From the NCBI GenBank assembly GCA_009664345.1, contig CP043547.1, positions 5,980,709 through 6,044,708 on the forward strand: 64,000 nucleotides of DNA, given 5' to 3'. The notes under the pieces are model-generated. The model had not been told where the DNA came from. It saw nothing but the letters and a program-made list of their open reading frames with translations, and did not search any database. This document shows positions 55,876-64,000 of this stretch, piece after piece (positions within the stretch are counted from its first letter, which is position 1; every line of letters starts with the position of its first letter). A program made the translations under genes and the position numbers. This DNA comes from Planctomycetales bacterium 10988. GTDB taxonomy: Bacteria; Planctomycetota; Planctomycetia; Pirellulales; Pb10988.

Positions 55876-57681
55876 ATGGAGTCGTCGATAAACATGGACA
55901 GTAAAGCTTCGCAAGGATGCAAGCAGGTATCCCAACGGAATGCGATTGGTCAGAAACTAACAGACCTCGCCTGGCAGGGGGAACGTATGTATGCCGGATT
56001 GGCCGGTGGCGTCCTAGTCAACGCTTACCTGAAAATCAGACAGAGACGAATCCAACGTTTTTTAAATGCAACCGCGAACTCGCCCGCTGTTCAAAAAGAC
56101 GTTTTATTGAAAAAAATCAGAAGAAATATTGAGAGCGATTTCGGACAAGAGCACGGATTTGGACAAATTCGAACCATTGCCGACTTTCGTAATCAAGTCC
56201 CGATCGGGGATTATGAACATTATCGCCCTTTCATCGATCGTGTGAAACAAGGTGAAGTCCAGGCGATGTTTGGACCGAACACGAAGGTTCTCATGTTCGC
56301 GCTCAGTTCGGGCACGACGCAAGAAGCCAAACATCTGCCCATCACCAGGGAATTTTTCCAAGAATATCGCCGAGGCTGGGACCTGTGGGGAGTGCAAGCG
56401 TACTGGGATCACCCGACGATTCGCACTTCGAATATGGTCCAACTGACAAGCGATTGGCAGCAATATCAGACACCGGGTCAAATTCCTTGTGGAAATATTA
56501 GCGGCTTTGCGCGAGATTCCGCTTCGTTTGTGGCACGATGGCTGTATGCGTTGCCTGGGATTCTGATGAAGATCCGAGACCCAGAGGCCAAGCTCTATAC
56601 GGCTTTACGGCTCACGATTGATGGCATGCGGATTGGCCTTTTGATCACGGCGAATCCCAGCACTTTGGTCAATTTGGCTAAACTGGCCGATCAACACCGT
56701 GAAACCTTGGTGCGAGATATTCATAACGGAACCTTAGCTTCCAGCTTTGATATTCCGCAAGAAATTCGACAAGCCCTCCAGTGGCGAACGCGGCGCCCGC
56801 TGCCTTGGCGAGCGAAGCAATTGGAGCGGGAAATCGAAAGCACCGGCCATCTCTATCCAAGAGATTTTTGGAAAGACCTCGGCGTGATCGGAGTCTGGAG
56901 CGGCGGAACGGTCGGGGCCTACCATGAGCAACTCCGCAATTATTACGGGAATGTCGCTTTCCGCGATCATGGCTTGCATGCCAGTGAAGGCCGCATGACA
57001 ATCCCGCTCGAAGACGGGACCTCCAGCGGAATTCTCGACATTTTGAATAACTACTTCGAGTTCATTCCCGAAGAGGAATATGGCAGTCGTCAGCCGACGG
57101 TCTTGGAAGGGCATGAGCTGGAAGTCGGGAAGAATTATTATATTCTGCTATCAACTTCCGGTGGTCTCTATCGTTACGATATCCAAGATGTCGTCCGGTG
57201 CGATGGTTTCCAAGGTCAGGCTCCGATGCTCAGCTTCTTAAATAAGGGAGCCTATATCTCCAGCATTACTGGGGAAAAATTGAGTGGTTTCCAGATTGTC
57301 GAAGCGATTCGAAAAGGGTTCAAGGAGTTTAACTTCCCCTTGGAACTCTTTACGATGGCGCCCGAATGGGGTGATCCTCCTGGATATGTCTTGCTCCTGG
57401 AACCAGGATTTCCGCAATCGAGCTATTCGCATTTAGCCGAAACGATTGATCAGCATTTGAGCAAGCTCAATGTTGAATATGAAGATCGATTAAACACGAA
57501 TCGGTTGCGACCACTCCGTATTGAAGAGGTTCCCGAGGGGACCTGGAACTCGATGCGAGAAGGAAAGCTTCGTCAAAAAGGAGGAAGTTTGGAACAATAC
57601 AAACATCCATGCTTAGCGACGAGTCTCGACTTCTTAGACTCCATCCAAGGGCAGTCGCTCTCAACGCAAACGTATCAATAA
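55876..57681 (+). CDS. GH3 auxin-responsive promoter family protein
   Basis: GH3 proteins are acyl-adenylate-forming enzymes; plant members conjugate amino acids to hormones, while bacterial ones are poorly studied. The 601-residue protein has VLMFALSSGTTQEAKHLPIT, the family's phosphate-binding loop. It also has GVWSGGTVGAYHEQLRNYYG, DHGLHASEGRMTIPL and YYILLSTSGGLYRYDIQDVVRC, the YRYD/GD-type region, then GEKLSGFQIVEAI. Length fits the family. No acyl carrier or condensation partner is adjacent. The start is the ATG at 55876; another ATG lies 18 bases on. Confidence 0.88.
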   Translation: MESSINMDSKASQGCKQVSQRNAIGQKLTDLAWQGERMYAGLAGGVLVNAYLKIRQRRIQRFLNATANSPAVQKDVLLKKIRRNIESDFGQEHGFGQIRTIADFRNQVPIGDYEHYRPFIDRVKQGEVQAMFGPNTKVLMFALSSGTTQEAKHLPITREFFQEYRRGWDLWGVQAYWDHPTIRTSNMVQLTSDWQQYQTPGQIPCGNISGFARDSASFVARWLYALPGILMKIRDPEAKLYTALRLTIDGMRIGLLITANPSTLVNLAKLADQHRETLVRDIHNGTLASSFDIPQEIRQALQWRTRRPLPWRAKQLEREIESTGHLYPRDFWKDLGVIGVWSGGTVGAYHEQLRNYYGNVAFRDHGLHASEGRMTIPLEDGTSSGILDILNNYFEFIPEEEYGSRQPTVLEGHELEVGKNYYILLSTSGGLYRYDIQDVVRCDGFQGQAPMLSFLNKGAYISSITGEKLSGFQIVEAIRKGFKEFNFPLELFTMAPEWGDPPGYVLLLEPGFPQSSYSHLAETIDQHLSKLNVEYEDRLNTNRLRPLRIEEVPEGTWNSMREGKLRQKGGSLEQYKHPCLATSLDFLDSIQGQSLSTQTYQ

Positions 57682-57710
57682 AAGAACGACATTTACAAAC
57701 CGACTCAATA

Positions 57711-57750
57711 AAAACACCCGATGCCTTCGTTCAAGGATCGGGTGTTTTTT
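57711..57750. terminator. Bidirectional terminator
   Basis: AAAACACCCGAT (57711-57722) pairs with ATCGGGTGTTTT (57737-57748), a 12 bp stem with T-runs on both strands. It separates the convergent GH3 and TPR genes. Confidence 0.93.
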
Positions 57751-57769
57751 AGTTGGTCGACTGTCTTTA

Positions 57770-58711
57770 CTAATTCGTACTCAGATCGCGGCGGGCTTCT
57801 TCCAATTGCACTCGCAATCGACCTTGAACGCGACTGATTGCCTGATCAATGCTTTTTCGGGCAGGCTTTCCGGCAACTTCCAGCTGTAATGCTCTGCCAA
57901 AAGATTGCGTGGCAGAGTCATTTTCTCCCAGCCCGGCTTCCGCCAATCCTTTGAAATACCAGATCCTTGCATCTTCAGGGTAATACTTTACCGCTGTTTC
58001 AAAACATTCGAAGGCTGCCGAGAAATCCCCGCTCCAAAACGCATGGCATCCACGGCCGTAGTGAACCATGGCGGAGTTGGGATCGAACTTCGAAGAAGGA
58101 TTCACCTCAAAGGAGGCAAGTTGAATTTTTGATTCTTGACGCGGAGTTTGAGCCGCCGCCACAAGCTGAGTCGAAGGAATCTCCGCTTGAAGAGCTACCG
58201 CACTGGGAGCGACTCGCTCCGAAACACCTTCCGCTCCGCTACTTTGGCCATAATAGTAAAGGCCGGCACTCGGGGCCCAGTAATAATAGGGATAGTATCC
58301 ATAGCCATATCCATAAAACGGGTAGGAATACCCATAGTAGCCGTAATAGGGCCATGAGTAGGCTGCATAGTATGGATAGCTATAGTAAAGCCCGTAGTTA
58401 TAGGCGTACGAAGTATAAAATGGGTAGTATGGATAGCTCCAAGCATAATAGGAGGGATAGGCCCACGGACCGTACCCAACGTAGCCAGCGGTTTGAAAAG
58501 GATTCTTTTGCGAATTTTCTTGGGCTTGTGAAGTGGATTTCGATAAAATAGCGGTCGAGACCGGTGGGCTTTGATTCCCAGAAGACTTCAAGACAAAGTT
58601 TTGAGCCGGTGGCTCTGGGGAAAGCTGTTGGGCTTGTCCCGGTACGGTGAAGACAAGCAAGCCGAGGAATGCTCCTAAGCCTAGCCATTGATTCCAGATA
58701 GATCGATTCAT
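57770..58711 (-). CDS. Exported Tyr/Gly/Pro-rich protein with C-terminal TPR
   Basis: The 313-residue protein has a signal peptide (GLGAFLGLLVFTVPGQAQ). A low-complexity region at about 75-160 is dominated by Tyr, with Ser/Pro/Ala/Gly (short units like YPYYPFYTSYAYNYG). The C-terminal TPR-like domain is at about 210-300 (AMVHYGRGCHAFWSGDFSAAFECFETAVKYYP, IWYFKGLAEAGLGENDSA). The Tyr-rich part could be an adhesive or aggregation-prone segment at the cell surface. I know no named family. GGGAG lies 8 nt before the ATG at 58711. It is divergent from the sigma-factor gene. Confidence 0.82.
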   Translation of the reverse strand: MNRSIWNQWLGLGAFLGLLVFTVPGQAQQLSPEPPAQNFVLKSSGNQSPPVSTAILSKSTSQAQENSQKNPFQTAGYVGYGPWAYPSYYAWSYPYYPFYTSYAYNYGLYYSYPYYAAYSWPYYGYYGYSYPFYGYGYGYYPYYYWAPSAGLYYYGQSSGAEGVSERVAPSAVALQAEIPSTQLVAAAQTPRQESKIQLASFEVNPSSKFDPNSAMVHYGRGCHAFWSGDFSAAFECFETAVKYYPEDARIWYFKGLAEAGLGENDSATQSFGRALQLEVAGKPARKSIDQAISRVQGRLRVQLEEARRDLSTN

Positions 58712-59180
58712 CGCGGTTTCTCCCAAGGATACGAATGGCGATTCTAACGTTGTAACAACTCAAACGAAGCTGGAATGAAAGATTCCAGGCAAAGTAAAGA
58801 GAAGAGTTTCGGGCCTGCTCAGGTGAACTTCTCAAAGCCGTCTTTCAGAGAAGCTTGCTCACTTTCCCTTGTAAGCAACAAGATAGAAAGTATAGCTGAC
58901 CCATCTTATCTAGATTAACAACTTGCGTCAACTAACGATTCTGGTATCATTAATCATGCTAGGCTGATTCCTAATGCCGGACATTGTTTCAGGTAGATAG
59001 ATGTCTTTTCAAAGAAATCCGGTTGTCCGATGAAGTTTATTCCGACGGCTTTATTTGGTCACAAAAATTATTCGAATTTCTGAAAAACATCGTTTATTCT
59101 CCAACAAATGGAATGGTTCTTCAGTAATGAGGTCTTTAGGTTGAAAGGTGAATTCCTAAGAAGGAGGGGATGAAAAACGG
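58712..59180. other. Divergent promoter region
   Basis: About 470 bases between the TPR gene and the sigma-factor gene. No gene is supported. A weak promoter-like pair, TTGCGT and TATCAT spaced 16 bases (58923-58950), points to the sigma-factor gene. Confidence 0.35.
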
Positions 59181-59744
59181 ATGTCAGAGAAGGAAGCAGA
59201 TTTCAACCGCTTCATGGTTCTGCTCAAAGAGGGAGATCCCGATACGATCGCTCACTTTTTGGAAGAGTTCGAACCTTTCCTTCAACGTGAAATCCGAGTC
59301 GCCCGCCGATATTCTCGATATCCCCATCTTTTGGATAGCCAAGACCTTTGCCAGTCGACCTTGGTCCGCTTTGTTCAAGCCCTTCCTCAGCTCAGCGAAA
59401 ATCACCCCAAGTCATTAGACCAACTCAAAGGGTATCTCGCTAAAATTCTAAGAAATCGATTTATTGACGAGTTGCGAAAGATCCAGGTACGTCAAACCGC
59501 GCTTGACCGCTGGTTACAAGAAGATTCCAACACCCCCTTTACTCAAGAGCCAACGCCTTCTGAAACCCTTCAGGTCCAAGACAATTTAGATCAGCTAGCA
59601 CAAGTTCTTTCCGCGGAGGACCTCAGCGCTCTCGAACAACGCTTGCAGGGGAAGTCATGGAGAGAGATTGGTGAATCAATGGATGGTTGCGGCGATACGA
59701 TTCGAAAACGGATTCAACGTCTTTCCCGAAAACTTTTCGAATAA
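59181..59744 (+). CDS. ECF-type RNA polymerase sigma factor
   Basis: ECF sigma factors direct RNA polymerase to specific promoters. The 187-residue protein has region 2 (FEPFLQREIRVARRYSRYPHLLDSQDLCQSTLVRFVQAL, then LKGYLAKILRNRFIDELRK). After a linker comes region 4 (LSAEDLSALEQRLQGKSWREIGESMDGCGDTIRKRIQRLSRKL), a helix-turn-helix for the -35 box. No anti-sigma gene is adjacent. Instead a kinase-ATPase gene follows 133 bases later, an arrangement common in planctomycetes, where the kinase is thought to control the sigma factor. AAGGAGGGG lies 11 nt before the ATG; an out-of-frame ATG overlaps that site. Confidence 0.9.
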   Translation: MSEKEADFNRFMVLLKEGDPDTIAHFLEEFEPFLQREIRVARRYSRYPHLLDSQDLCQSTLVRFVQALPQLSENHPKSLDQLKGYLAKILRNRFIDELRKIQVRQTALDRWLQEDSNTPFTQEPTPSETLQVQDNLDQLAQVLSAEDLSALEQRLQGKSWREIGESMDGCGDTIRKRIQRLSRKLFE

Positions 59745-59877
59745 TGCTTGGTTAGGGAACTTGGAGCGACTTTTATTTGCCGTTTATGGTAAAATGCGAT
59801 AACCCCCTGAATGATCCCTTTTTGTTCTTGTCCTTCTTTTCCTGTGATCTCACCACTTCTCCTTCAGTGTGATCTGT

Positions 59878-62800
59878 ATGTCCTCTCCTGATGAAAGTAC
59901 GAAACTCCGTTTTCAAGCTGAAGAAGGTTGGCTGGGAGAGATACTCGCCAACCAATATCAACGTTGGCATGCCCGGGTTGGAATTCCCGCCGAAAAAATT
60001 CTGGCAACGGAACCTCGATTGCTCGATCACCGCGAAGCGGCCCTCGATGTGATTTATGGCGAGTATTGGATTCGCAAGGAACTCGGGGAAACTCTTGACG
60101 TTGCCCGGTTTGTCGATCGATTCCCCGACTTTCGCCAAGAGCTGGAACAACAGTTTCGGCTTCACTTTCATCTTCACGATCAGCTCGATTTTCAGTCGAC
60201 GGATACCCTTCCGATGGAGAAACTCCCGGACTATCTCCGAGGAACTTCCCATCCTGCGGAGGAAACGCCGCCTCTTCACTCGTTTGGAATCTTTGAAGCC
60301 GCAAGTCCAAAACGGGTTGAAACGCGTACGGAATTGCCTTGTCCTTTTGGTCCTCTTTGGGATGGAGCACCGCAATTCGTCTTCGAAAAACGACTTGGAC
60401 AAGGGGCGCTGGGCTGCGTCTTTTCGGCGTGGGATCGGCGTTGGCAGCGGACCGTTGCTATCAAAGTCCTGCGGAGAATTGACCCTCAGGGAATTGAACT
60501 GCTCAAGCGGGAGTTCCGTTCGTTAGTGGCACTCCCACCGCATGAAAATGTCGTCCGGTTCTATGAACTCTTCGAATTTCAGGGAAATTGGTTCTTTACC
60601 ATGGAATTGGTCGAGGGAACGGATTTTCTTGAGTTCGTTCGGCCAAAGCATAGCGAGGTCCGCTGGTCACGCCTATTACAAGCAACAAGGCAACTTGTTT
60701 CCGGCATCCAACAACTTCATCAAGCCGAGTTGCTTCACCGTGATATCAAACCGGCCAATGTCATGGTTTGCCGGCGAACGGCTCAAGTGAAGCTTCTCGA
60801 CTTCGGCTTGATTGGCAAAAAGTCCCTTCAAGAAAACCCTTATTTTTGCCGGGAATACTTTGTGGGCACCGCGGCATTTGTCGCTCCCGAGCAACTCCGT
60901 TTTGAGGGGGCTTCCCCGGCGAGTGATTGGTTTAGTCTGGGCGTGATGCTCTTTCAAGCCATGGTGGGGCAGCTTCCGCATATCGGCAGAAGAGAGCGGC
61001 TGGGCCTTCTTCAACAGGAGTCCTCCGCAGCGTTGCTTTCCGAGATCCCCCCGCTTTGGAAATCTCTCTGCTTGCAATTGATCGACCCCAACCGGAAGAA
61101 CCGTCCTACGGCAGAAGCGATTCAACAAGTCTTGCAAACCATTTCTGAAGATCAAAAGAGAGAGCGGAACGAATCTACCCCGCTCCCGATGACCGATTGG
61201 ACGCCCAGGCAAATTTCTTTGATTGACGAAGCGGATTTCTCCGAAGCGGCCGAACCATCTACTTTGCCGTTTGTGGGACGAGCGAAGTTAAGAACTGAGA
61301 TTCGAGAGCTGGTCAACAAGATTCAACAAGGAGAGTCCGCCCTCTTTTGGTTGGAAGGAGAATCCGGGCTGGGCAAGTCTTCCTTGTTGAGAGTTCTTCG
61401 AGAAGACCTCTTGCAAGGCGAGGACCTTTGGGTGTTCCGCGGGGCCTGCAATCCGTTGGAATCACTCTCTTTTAAAGCCTTGGAAGGCCCGATCGAGGAC
61501 TTGACCGAGCAGCTTAGCCGGAAGTCGCAAGCCGAGCAGTCCGCCATCTTTCCAGAATCACCGACGCTCTTGGCACAGATGTTTCCTGCTTTGCATCGAC
61601 TGAATGTCTTTCAGGATGCGGTCCCTCTTGCGGAGTCTGATCCTAGCGAAGATCGTCGCCGTTGGGCCAATCAACATCTACTCAATCTGTTGCGTCAATT
61701 GGTCAAGCAAAAGCCGGTCGTTTTGCTGTTGGATGATTTTCAGTGGGTCGATGCGGATAGCATTCGACTTCTTCAAGCTATTTTTGATTCCTCGGATACA
61801 TTGCCCCTGCTGCTGATTCTCAGCTATCGTCCAGAAGGTGGGGCCGTTAACTCTCTGCAAAACTATCTCAAAAAAACAAACCTCTCTACTTGGCAGGAAT
61901 GGTCCGCCATTCATCGTGTCTTGACTCCTCTCACGTTGGCTGAAGCTGAAGAGCTAGCAGGTTCCTTGCTTGAAAGAAAAGGAATCTCGCCGGATCTGCT
62001 TGCCAAGACAATTGCTCAGGCTTCAGGGGGCCATCCGTATTTCATTCAAGAGTTGGCAAGGTCCGTTAATCCAGCTAAGGACCAACAAGAGGATAAATTT
62101 TCAGCGACGGTCAGTCCTTCAGCATCTCGTTCCGTGGAGCCGACTACACGCACCTCAGGGGAACTTCGATCGTTGGATGCGGTACTTTGGCAAAAGATTT
62201 GTCAACTCGATCTCCCAACGCGGCGAGTTTTGGAATTTGTTACCGTTTCTGGCAGAGGGATGGAATCCGAAACCATTCGCCAAGCGATCCGTCATCAGCG
62301 GCGGTGGACTTCTCAACTCCAAACATTGCATGATGCCCAACTGATCCGGTTTCGCTTTCCCTCGGGTGGAGGCTCCCCTTCTTCCTCTTGGATTGAGCCT
62401 TATCACGACCGGGTTCGAGAAACCGTCCTGGAGCAACTTCCTCCGAGCCGTCGCCGTCATGCCCATTGGAGAATCGCCAAGGTTCTGGAAAAGGGAGGCC
62501 GCTCCACGCCGAGTACCTTGCTCGAACATTTCCGCCACGCTGGCGAGACCAAAAAGGCAGCCCATCAAGCCTTGCTGGCAGCGGAAAGTGCCAAAGACCA
62601 ACTGGCCTATGAACATGCCGGCCATCTCTATGCCTTGGCCTCGGAGTTCGGTGACTTTCCGCGACAACGGCGAATCGAGCTTCAAAAGCTCAGTGCCGCC
62701 ACGTATTCAATCGCGGAACAGGGGGTTCTCGCCGCGAAGCAAATGTTGAAAGCGGCGGAAGAAAGCGACGGGCTCGATCGAAAAAGCTTGGAACTCAAGG

Positions 62801-64000
62801 CTTCCGTACAATATGCCGCTGTTGGACAAACTCAGAAGTCGATCGCCATTCTTCAACGTCACTTGCACGCCTTGGGGTTGAAACTTCCTTCAACAACGCA
62901 GGAGATCAAGCGTCACTTCTTTGTGGTTCAGTTAAAATTTCTCTTGACCTCTATTCCAAGTTATCGCTCGTTACGACAGCTGGATGACACGAAATCAGAC
63001 CCGGAACTTGTGTATCTGGCGGACCTTTTCTGGTCGATTCATATCAGTTCGATACAGACACAGTTTTCGGTGGGGGTGCTTTATATCTTTGAATTTCTTC
63101 TGGCCGCCCTCAAGGCAAAGGAACGATTTCGGCTTTCCATTGCGATTGCCATTCTCGCGGTCGCGATGATCTGTCGAGGAAAAGACAAAAAGGCGAGAAG
63201 ATATTTACTCACGGCTGTCCACTTGCGTCATCACCACACACGTTGGTATTTCCGAGCATTGTTATGGCATTACCTCGGTTTCTATCATTTGTTGCTAGGT
63301 AGATATCGACGTTCGGCCAAACTCTTTCTTTATTCTCAATATTGTGCCAAACGGGTCTTCTTCGCCAGGAATTTTTCTGAAAGCTCCAGCTTCTTCAATG
63401 GTTCCTATCCCCGTTTGATGCTAGGCCGCTTTCGCGAGATTCTCCCAGCCCGTGAACTCTTTCAAGACGCCCAGCGGAGGGAAGATCGATTAGGCATGAT
63501 CTACTTTTCTTCCGGTCCTTGCGTTCAAGCCTGGCTCGCTCCCCATCGGTCCGAAGAGATTCGAACAATCCTTGAGAATCTATGGAATTCCATCGCTCCA
63601 AAAAATGTTGAATTTTTAGCAGCCGCCATCCTGTGGGGACACGTCCAGACCGATCTTTACTGTCAACAGCCAGGCCTTGCCCGTCAACGGTTACAAAACA
63701 ATCGCTGGATTGTGAAACATTATCTAAGCCATTCCCCGGCTTTCGGAGCGGTGTTTCGAGAGATGGATGCCCAGATTGCCTTGGCCGAGGCTAGGCAAAA
63801 GCCCCATCCTCAAGCATTCCGCACGGTTCTCCGAAAAGCCAAGCTTCTCAAACGCATTCGCTATTCTCCCGTGATCGCACAAGCAAACCTCATCGAGTCG
63901 CAAGTAGCGATGCTTCAATCACAAAAGCAAAAAGCACTTTTGATGATCCAGCAGGCCACGCAATCCGCCCGGCAAACGGAAGCGGAATATCTTCTCGATT
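59878..64000 (+). CDS. Ser/Thr protein kinase fused to AAA-type ATPase (3' end outside window)
   Basis: The frame is open from the ATG at 59878 to the window edge, at least 1374 residues. Residues 1-160 are an N-terminal region typical of planctomycete kinases. The kinase domain follows: LGQGALGCVF near 172, Lys in VAIKVL near 195, LHRDIKPANVM near 286 and LLDFGLIG near 307. A predicted P-loop ATPase of the STAND/PknK kind begins near 465, with Walker A GESGLGKSSL at about 495 and Walker B VVLLLDDFQWVD at about 613. The rest is helical and TPR-like (ALLAAESAKDQLAYEHAGHLYALA). It should be cytoplasmic. The ECF sigma gene just upstream is a likely partner; this is inferred from context. Confidence 0.9.
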   Translation, partial: MSSPDESTKLRFQAEEGWLGEILANQYQRWHARVGIPAEKILATEPRLLDHREAALDVIYGEYWIRKELGETLDVARFVDRFPDFRQELEQQFRLHFHLHDQLDFQSTDTLPMEKLPDYLRGTSHPAEETPPLHSFGIFEAASPKRVETRTELPCPFGPLWDGAPQFVFEKRLGQGALGCVFSAWDRRWQRTVAIKVLRRIDPQGIELLKREFRSLVALPPHENVVRFYELFEFQGNWFFTMELVEGTDFLEFVRPKHSEVRWSRLLQATRQLVSGIQQLHQAELLHRDIKPANVMVCRRTAQVKLLDFGLIGKKSLQENPYFCREYFVGTAAFVAPEQLRFEGASPASDWFSLGVMLFQAMVGQLPHIGRRERLGLLQQESSAALLSEIPPLWKSLCLQLIDPNRKNRPTAEAIQQVLQTISEDQKRERNESTPLPMTDWTPRQISLIDEADFSEAAEPSTLPFVGRAKLRTEIRELVNKIQQGESALFWLEGESGLGKSSLLRVLREDLLQGEDLWVFRGACNPLESLSFKALEGPIEDLTEQLSRKSQAEQSAIFPESPTLLAQMFPALHRLNVFQDAVPLAESDPSEDRRRWANQHLLNLLRQLVKQKPVVLLLDDFQWVDADSIRLLQAIFDSSDTLPLLLILSYRPEGGAVNSLQNYLKKTNLSTWQEWSAIHRVLTPLTLAEAEELAGSLLERKGISPDLLAKTIAQASGGHPYFIQELARSVNPAKDQQEDKFSATVSPSASRSVEPTTRTSGELRSLDAVLWQKICQLDLPTRRVLEFVTVSGRGMESETIRQAIRHQRRWTSQLQTLHDAQLIRFRFPSGGGSPSSSWIEPYHDRVRETVLEQLPPSRRRHAHWRIAKVLEKGGRSTPSTLLEHFRHAGETKKAAHQALLAAESAKDQLAYEHAGHLYALASEFGDFPRQRRIELQKLSAATYSIAEQGVLAAKQMLKAAEESDGLDRKSLELKASVQYAAVGQTQKSIAILQRHLHALGLKLPSTTQEIKRHFFVVQLKFLLTSIPSYRSLRQLDDTKSDPELVYLADLFWSIHISSIQTQFSVGVLYIFEFLLAALKAKERFRLSIAIAILAVAMICRGKDKKARRYLLTAVHLRHHHTRWYFRALLWHYLGFYHLLLGRYRRSAKLFLYSQYCAKRVFFARNFSESSSFFNGSYPRLMLGRFREILPARELFQDAQRREDRLGMIYFSSGPCVQAWLAPHRSEEIRTILENLWNSIAPKNVEFLAAAILWGHVQTDLYCQQPGLARQRLQNNRWIVKHYLSHSPAFGAVFREMDAQIALAEARQKPHPQAFRTVLRKAKLLKRIRYSPVIAQANLIESQVAMLQSQKQKALLMIQQATQSARQTEAEYLLD
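63929..63942. repeat. Recurrent near-palindrome AAAAAGCACTTTTG
   Basis: Inside the kinase-ATPase gene near the window end, read as K-A-L-L. A core copy of the motif described at 20598. Confidence 0.6.

Overview
The window looks like chromosomal DNA of a planctomycete (phylum Planctomycetota) with a mid-range GC content. The case rests on families largely confined to that phylum or its relatives. These include a PVC-type heme-binding dehydrogenase (TIGR02604/TIGR02603-like) next to a formylglycine-dependent sulfatase, a giant serine/threonine kinase with WD40 repeats and a DWG motif, two tandem TIGR02996-type repeat-companion/LRR proteins, an SdrD-like surface protein with an LExRSLL N-terminal motif, and an ECF sigma factor followed by a kinase-ATPase fusion. 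I cannot name the species. I saw no insertion sequence, prophage, integrase or CRISPR array.

Layout. 0-5 kb: an esterase-fold protein without its serine nucleophile, a 1.3 kb gene-poor stretch, clpX with a strong terminator, and a small SHOCT-like membrane protein. 5-12 kb: a duplicated-domain secreted protein, holA (DNA polymerase III delta), a lipoprotein, a sarcosine/N-methyltryptophan-type oxidase, tRNA-Ser(GGA), a small unknown gene and an initiator tRNA. 12-18.2 kb: the sulfatase plus PVC cytochrome pair, a transglutaminase-like protein and a 56-residue protein ending at a clear terminator. 18.2-24.9 kb: rtcA divergent from a voltage-gated K+ channel, a large secreted protein, and two lipoproteins (WD40 and TPR-like). 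25-30.3 kb, minus strand: an LL-diaminopimelate-type aminotransferase, a radical SAM protein, rplU, the RNase E/G gene and a DUF2344 protein. 31-40 kb: pncB, a DUF3311 plus sodium:solute symporter pair, then glycosyltransferase, thioesterase and prenyltransferase-like genes converging on a membrane-protein/sulfotransferase fusion. 40-50.8 kb: surface protein, WD40 kinase, and a bacteriophytochrome sensory core with no output domain. 50.8-64 kb: the LRR pair, a FadR-type regulator, a Gfo/Idh/MocA oxidoreductase, a GH3-family protein, a Tyr/Gly-rich TPR protein, and an ECF sigma factor followed by a kinase/ATPase running off the window.

The least expected signals are: (1) a recurrent near-palindrome, AAAAG-YR-CTTTT and close variants, eleven copies in all with eight between 18.2 and 24.3 kb, inside genes and between them; (2) a CPBP-like membrane domain with its protease residues replaced, fused to a sulfotransferase; (3) an output-less bacteriophytochrome that keeps the expected chromophore residues; (4) a symporter with a charged insert of about 175 residues; (5) an initiator tRNA with A29:U41 in place of the usual G:C pair. 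All protein functions are inferred by reading motifs and remembering families; no search was run.
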